This document shows positions 12,687-15,388 of a DNA stretch of 15,388 bases, one piece after another. A program made the position numbers and the translations under genes. Within the stretch, counting starts at the first letter, position 1; every line of letters starts with the position of its first letter. The notes under the pieces were generated by a model that worked only from the letters and a program-made list of their open reading frames with translations, ran no database searches and was not told where the DNA came from. Source of the DNA: Parcubacteria group bacterium (GTDB lineage Bacteria > Patescibacteriota > Minisyncoccia > JACPCQ01); assembly GCA_016179715.1 (NCBI GenBank), contig JACPCQ010000056.1, positions 1 to 15,388 of the forward strand, in the 5' to 3' direction.

Positions 12687-14689
12687 ACTTCATTATCCGC
12701 CGCAACCCGAAAAGATGTCTGCCCTGAAAGTGGCGGCGATGGAACAATGTATTGTACCGCATGTCCCTGCACCCACTCCAAGAACTGCCGCATGACAAAT
12801 GGCGCGCCAATGAGATTGTGCGCATCTCCATCTTCAAGCACAACGGCAAATGCAATGCGCGGGCGCTCATAGGGAGCAAACCCGATTACCCAAGAGTTCA
12901 CTCGTTTTCCGGAACCGATTTCTGCCGTGCCTGTCTTTGCCGCAACCGTTACATTCAGTCTCTGTAATGCTTGCGCGGTTCCTTCCGTCACCGCGCGCCG
13001 CATGCCCTCTCGCACCACCGCAAGCGAAGAAGCCGAGAGTCCGATTGGTTTTGCGGCAAAATAAGAAGTTTTGGTTTCGCCGTCAACTCCGTGTACTTCT
13101 TTTTGCAGGTGCGGATGTACAAGCATTCCGCCGTTTGCTATCTCTGCCGCCACAACGGCCATTTGGAGTGGTGTAACTTGAAGGCCTCCTTGCCCGATGC
13201 TCACGTTATAAGTGTCGCCGATTCTCCACGTAGCATCTGCGGTCTGCGCCGCCTTCCACGCCGGATCGGGTATAAACCCCCCTTCCTCACCGGGAAGATC
13301 AATCCCCGAAAGTTTGCCGAGACCAAAGCGGCTCGCATACAATTTAATCCGTTCAATGCCCAGGCCGGCAACATCTCCGAAACCGCCTCCCACAGAATAG
13401 AAATACACATTTGAAGAAACCGCGAGGGCGCGGCGCATATCAACCCATCCGTGCGCTTTCCAATCATAAAACACTGACGGCTTGTCCTTATCGTAGGGAT
13501 TGGGCACGCTGATGCTTCCGGAACTAAAGACTGCCCTGTCAGGCAAAACTGTCCCCTCTTCAAGCGCGCCAACAGCAATAACGGGTTTGAAAATTGACCC
13601 CGGCGAATAGAGTCCTTGTACGACACGGTTAAAAAACGGTTTTCCGGGATCAGCAACCATCGCGCCTATTGCGGATGCCGGTCTCCCTTGTGTCAGGATG
13701 GTGGCATCGTATTCAGGATAGCTTGTAAGCGCCAGAACTTCGCCGCTCGCGATATCCAAAACAATGCCGCCCCCTCCGCTAAACCCGCGCTCCCGGACTA
13801 CCTGTTCTATAATTTGAAAAAGTCTTTCGGAAAGTTCGGCATCCACAGTCAACATGATGCTTTCTCCGGATTGCGGCGAGGCTTGTGTGTATTCCTCAAC
13901 CCGCTCGCCAAGAGAATTAAATTCAACAATGCGCGTGCCGGGACGTCCGCCCAGCACTGTCTCGTAAAAGTTTTCCGCGCCTGCCTTTCCCTCCAGATGC
14001 GGGGAAAACGCGAGCATATTCGTATCCGGGTTCTCACTACGTCCAAGATACCCGATGACATGTGCGAGCCCCTGCCGACGATCGTAAGAGCGCGAGGTAA
14101 ATTGCTCAACAGCGAACGGGATGCGCGAAGCAGTACGCGGGAAGCGCTGCGCCGTCTCCCAGTTAAAAATTTCCGCCACAAGCAGATCAGTATTCTGCGC
14201 GCGCGCCCTCGCGATTCGCTCTGCAAGACGCTCTGTCAATGCTTCACGCAATAACGCATCAGAAATCTTCCCGGCAAAGGCGGTGATATCGTCTTCCAGC
14301 GTCCCCTGCTCCATGACGTGTTTTGCGCGAACCACAACACGCCAAGCCGGATTATTCCAGGCGAGTAGCGCGTTATTGCGGTCATAAAGCAACCCGCGTT
14401 CCGGAATAAGCAACTGTTTTTGCAGTTGGTTGTATTCTGCACGGTACGCGAAAGACGACCCGTGCACCAGCTGCAGAAAAAATGTGCGTCCAAAGATAAT
14501 AAACCCGAAGAGCATAAAGAGCGCGCCCATACTTATCACCGCCCTTCGCGTCAAGGGGCGTTCCAAGCGTCCTTCCAAGCGACCGTATTCAAATCCCGGA
14601 AGATTTTTTGCATCAAGAAATATTTCATCCGGAGAGATTTCTGCTCCGCGTCTGCGCTGACTCCGCCGATCCCATTTCATGAATGCCAT
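12683..14689 (-). CDS. mrdA: Elongation-type penicillin-binding protein 2 (MrdA/PbpA)
   Basis: A class B PBP transpeptidase that cross-links side-wall peptidoglycan with RodA and MreCD. The 668-aa protein has a 49-residue cytoplasmic lead rich in charge, one membrane helix at about 50-75, a dimerisation domain with RGLLYDRNNALLAWN (98-112) and a transpeptidase domain with SIFK (365-368), SSN (425-427) and KTG (585-587), all intact. The sequence FIPDPAWKA (472-480) and location just after mreC-mreD mark it as the elongation enzyme. The start at 14689 follows a -10 by 10 nt; an internal ATG three codons later is also possible. RodA is not adjacent. Confidence 0.94.
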   Translation of the reverse strand: MAFMKWDRRSQRRRGAEISPDEIFLDAKNLPGFEYGRLEGRLERPLTRRAVISMGALFMLFGFIIFGRTFFLQLVHGSSFAYRAEYNQLQKQLLIPERGLLYDRNNALLAWNNPAWRVVVRAKHVMEQGTLEDDITAFAGKISDALLREALTERLAERIARARAQNTDLLVAEIFNWETAQRFPRTASRIPFAVEQFTSRSYDRRQGLAHVIGYLGRSENPDTNMLAFSPHLEGKAGAENFYETVLGGRPGTRIVEFNSLGERVEEYTQASPQSGESIMLTVDAELSERLFQIIEQVVRERGFSGGGGIVLDIASGEVLALTSYPEYDATILTQGRPASAIGAMVADPGKPFFNRVVQGLYSPGSIFKPVIAVGALEEGTVLPDRAVFSSGSISVPNPYDKDKPSVFYDWKAHGWVDMRRALAVSSNVYFYSVGGGFGDVAGLGIERIKLYASRFGLGKLSGIDLPGEEGGFIPDPAWKAAQTADATWRIGDTYNVSIGQGGLQVTPLQMAVVAAEIANGGMLVHPHLQKEVHGVDGETKTSYFAAKPIGLSASSLAVVREGMRRAVTEGTAQALQRLNVTVAAKTGTAEIGSGKRVNSWVIGFAPYERPRIAFAVVLEDGDAHNLIGAPFVMRQFLEWVQGHAVQYIVPSPPLSGQTSFRVAADNEV

Positions 14690-14705
14690 TATTGCACGTA
14701 TTATA
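14690..14705 (-). promoter_or_regulatory. mrdA promoter -10, near-leaderless type
   Basis: A consensus TATAAT at 14700-14705 on the minus strand is followed by 10 nt and the ATG of mrdA; the leader would be about 4 nt. No good -35 is visible. Confidence 0.5.
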
Positions 14706-14729
14706 TGCGGGGGCTAGTGCGCAGCCCGC

Positions 14730-14769
14730 TTCACCCCGTACCACAGGGCTTCCTGTGGTACGGGGTGAA
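14730..14769. repeat. Perfect 18-bp palindrome between mreD and mrdA
   Basis: Arms 14730-14747 and 14752-14769 are perfect reverse complements (core ACCCCGTACCACAGG) around a 4-nt loop gctt. It begins four bases from the mreD stop. On the minus strand no T tract follows, so it is not a standard terminator for mreD; on the plus strand a TTTT follows, but no gene runs into it. It may be a repetitive extragenic palindrome or an mRNA-stabilising hairpin. Confidence 0.75.
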
Positions 14770-14773
14770 CGTT

Positions 14774-15202
14774 TTATCGGCGCTTGTATATAATCTGTGT
14801 TAAAAGGGCGCTTGCAAGTACGCCGATAAAAAAGATCCAGAACGGTCGGTGTGTTGGGGAGAGAAAAAGCGCCGGCACTTGAAATGCTGGCGCAAGCACC
14901 CAAAAAACGCCCCAGTAAGCGAGCGCGACAAGAACTGCTGAAAGTAAAACGGTGAGTGTGTTGTATTGCTGCATCAAGCGACGCGCAAGATGGCTTACAA
15001 TAAACAGCAAAACAATGCCGCTAGTAAAAAATCCGAAAGGGGCGACGAAAAAACCATCGAGCATAAGACCCACCAAAAGCAATTCCGGCGCGGGGATGAC
15101 GACGACAATGCCGGCTAAAATCCCAAGCTCCGCGCTCCAGGGTACAATCACCGTGAGCGTAAGAAACCCAGCCAGAAGCATGACGCGATATAATACAGAC
15201 AT
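14774..15202 (-). CDS. mreD: MreD-like rod-shape membrane protein
   Basis: A 142-aa hydrophobic protein with about four to five membrane segments (roughly 5-38 as two, 50-72, 84-106 and 120-138) and a basic C-terminus IIYKRR. MreD sequences are poorly conserved, so the call relies on size, topology and its place between mreC and mrdA, the classic mreC-mreD-mrdA order. MreD works with MreC in the elongasome that directs side-wall synthesis. It begins 11 nt after the mreC stop and is surely cotranscribed with it. Confidence 0.78.
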   Translation of the reverse strand: MSVLYRVMLLAGFLTLTVIVPWSAELGILAGIVVVIPAPELLLVGLMLDGFFVAPFGFFTSGIVLLFIVSHLARRLMQQYNTLTVLLSAVLVALAYWGVFWVLAPAFQVPALFLSPTHRPFWIFFIGVLASALLTQIIYKRR

Positions 15203-15213
15203 AGGTTAATTGC

Positions 15214-15388
15214 TCATTCGCCCACAAGCATCACTTCACGAATCCGCCGAATGTTCACGGGAAGGCGGAACCGCAATATCTGTGACGGACTGGCCTCATC
15301 CCCTGCTATTTCCTCCACCACGCCCACAAAAAACGGCCGGGTATCGGACGTGATGATATGCATGCCGGAAGAAAGTTCAAAAGTCTTT
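15214..15388 (-). CDS. mreC: Rod-shape protein MreC, C-terminal end only
   Basis: An open frame enters from the right edge and ends at TGA (15214-15216), giving 57 residues: a beta-rich piece containing GMHIITSDTRPFFVGVVEEI, then ILRFRLPVNIRRIREVMLV and a stop. The closing PVNIRRIREVMLV resembles the end of MreC, where the domain finishes with a P-x-(N/D)-x-x-x-(L/I)-x-x-V-x-V pattern. The gene order with mreD and mrdA supports this. Most of the protein is outside the window. Confidence 0.72.
   Translation of the reverse strand, partial: KTFELSSGMHIITSDTRPFFVGVVEEIAGDEASPSQILRFRLPVNIRRIREVMLVGE

Noticed and set aside
1..15388. CRISPR array, transposase, integrase or defence genes
   Set aside because: No spaced direct repeats of CRISPR type and no such protein motifs were found.

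Overview
The window carries a compact block of cell-wall, cell-division and housekeeping genes, almost all on the minus strand, so they read from the right end to the left. Gene content, short intergenic gaps, Mur ligases that lack their N-terminal domain, and an AT-rich palindromic insert inside mnmA all suggest a small-genome Candidate Phyla Radiation bacterium (Patescibacteria, Parcubacteria-like). That placement is inference from style and content; no rRNA is present. TGA is used as an ordinary stop (mrdA, mreC, murF), so there is no sign of the recoded-TGA lineages.

In transcription order the layout is: the 3' end of mreC, then mreD and mrdA (elongation wall synthesis); greA and lysS; then a dcw-type cluster mraZ-rsmH-ftsL-ftsI-murF (division wall synthesis); tRNA-Glu(CTC); about 570 bp without a protein gene that holds a probable structured non-coding RNA with its own promoter and terminator; a UDP-sugar epimerase; one small membrane protein on the plus strand; ruvA and a murE-like ligase; a broken mnmA; and a partial ORF at the left edge.

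The coherent theme is peptidoglycan: precursor ligases (murE-like, murF), two class B transpeptidases (ftsI for septum, mrdA for side wall), the elongasome parts MreC/MreD, the divisome linker FtsL, and the MraZ regulator with a recognisable operator array upstream. The dcw cluster stops after murF; mraY, murD, ftsW and murG are not in the window.

The most interesting non-coding signals are: (1) the structured RNA at about 4858-5116; (2) a 22-nt inverted repeat that would fold most of the mraZ 5' leader; (3) four GTGG repeats at the mraZ start of transcription, which look like MraZ boxes; (4) a recurring arrangement in which the -10 box sits 5 to 10 nt before the start codon or the tRNA 5' end, implying leaderless transcripts; (5) mnmA, which has both an in-frame palindromic insert and a frameshifting deletion that removes the second catalytic cysteine region.
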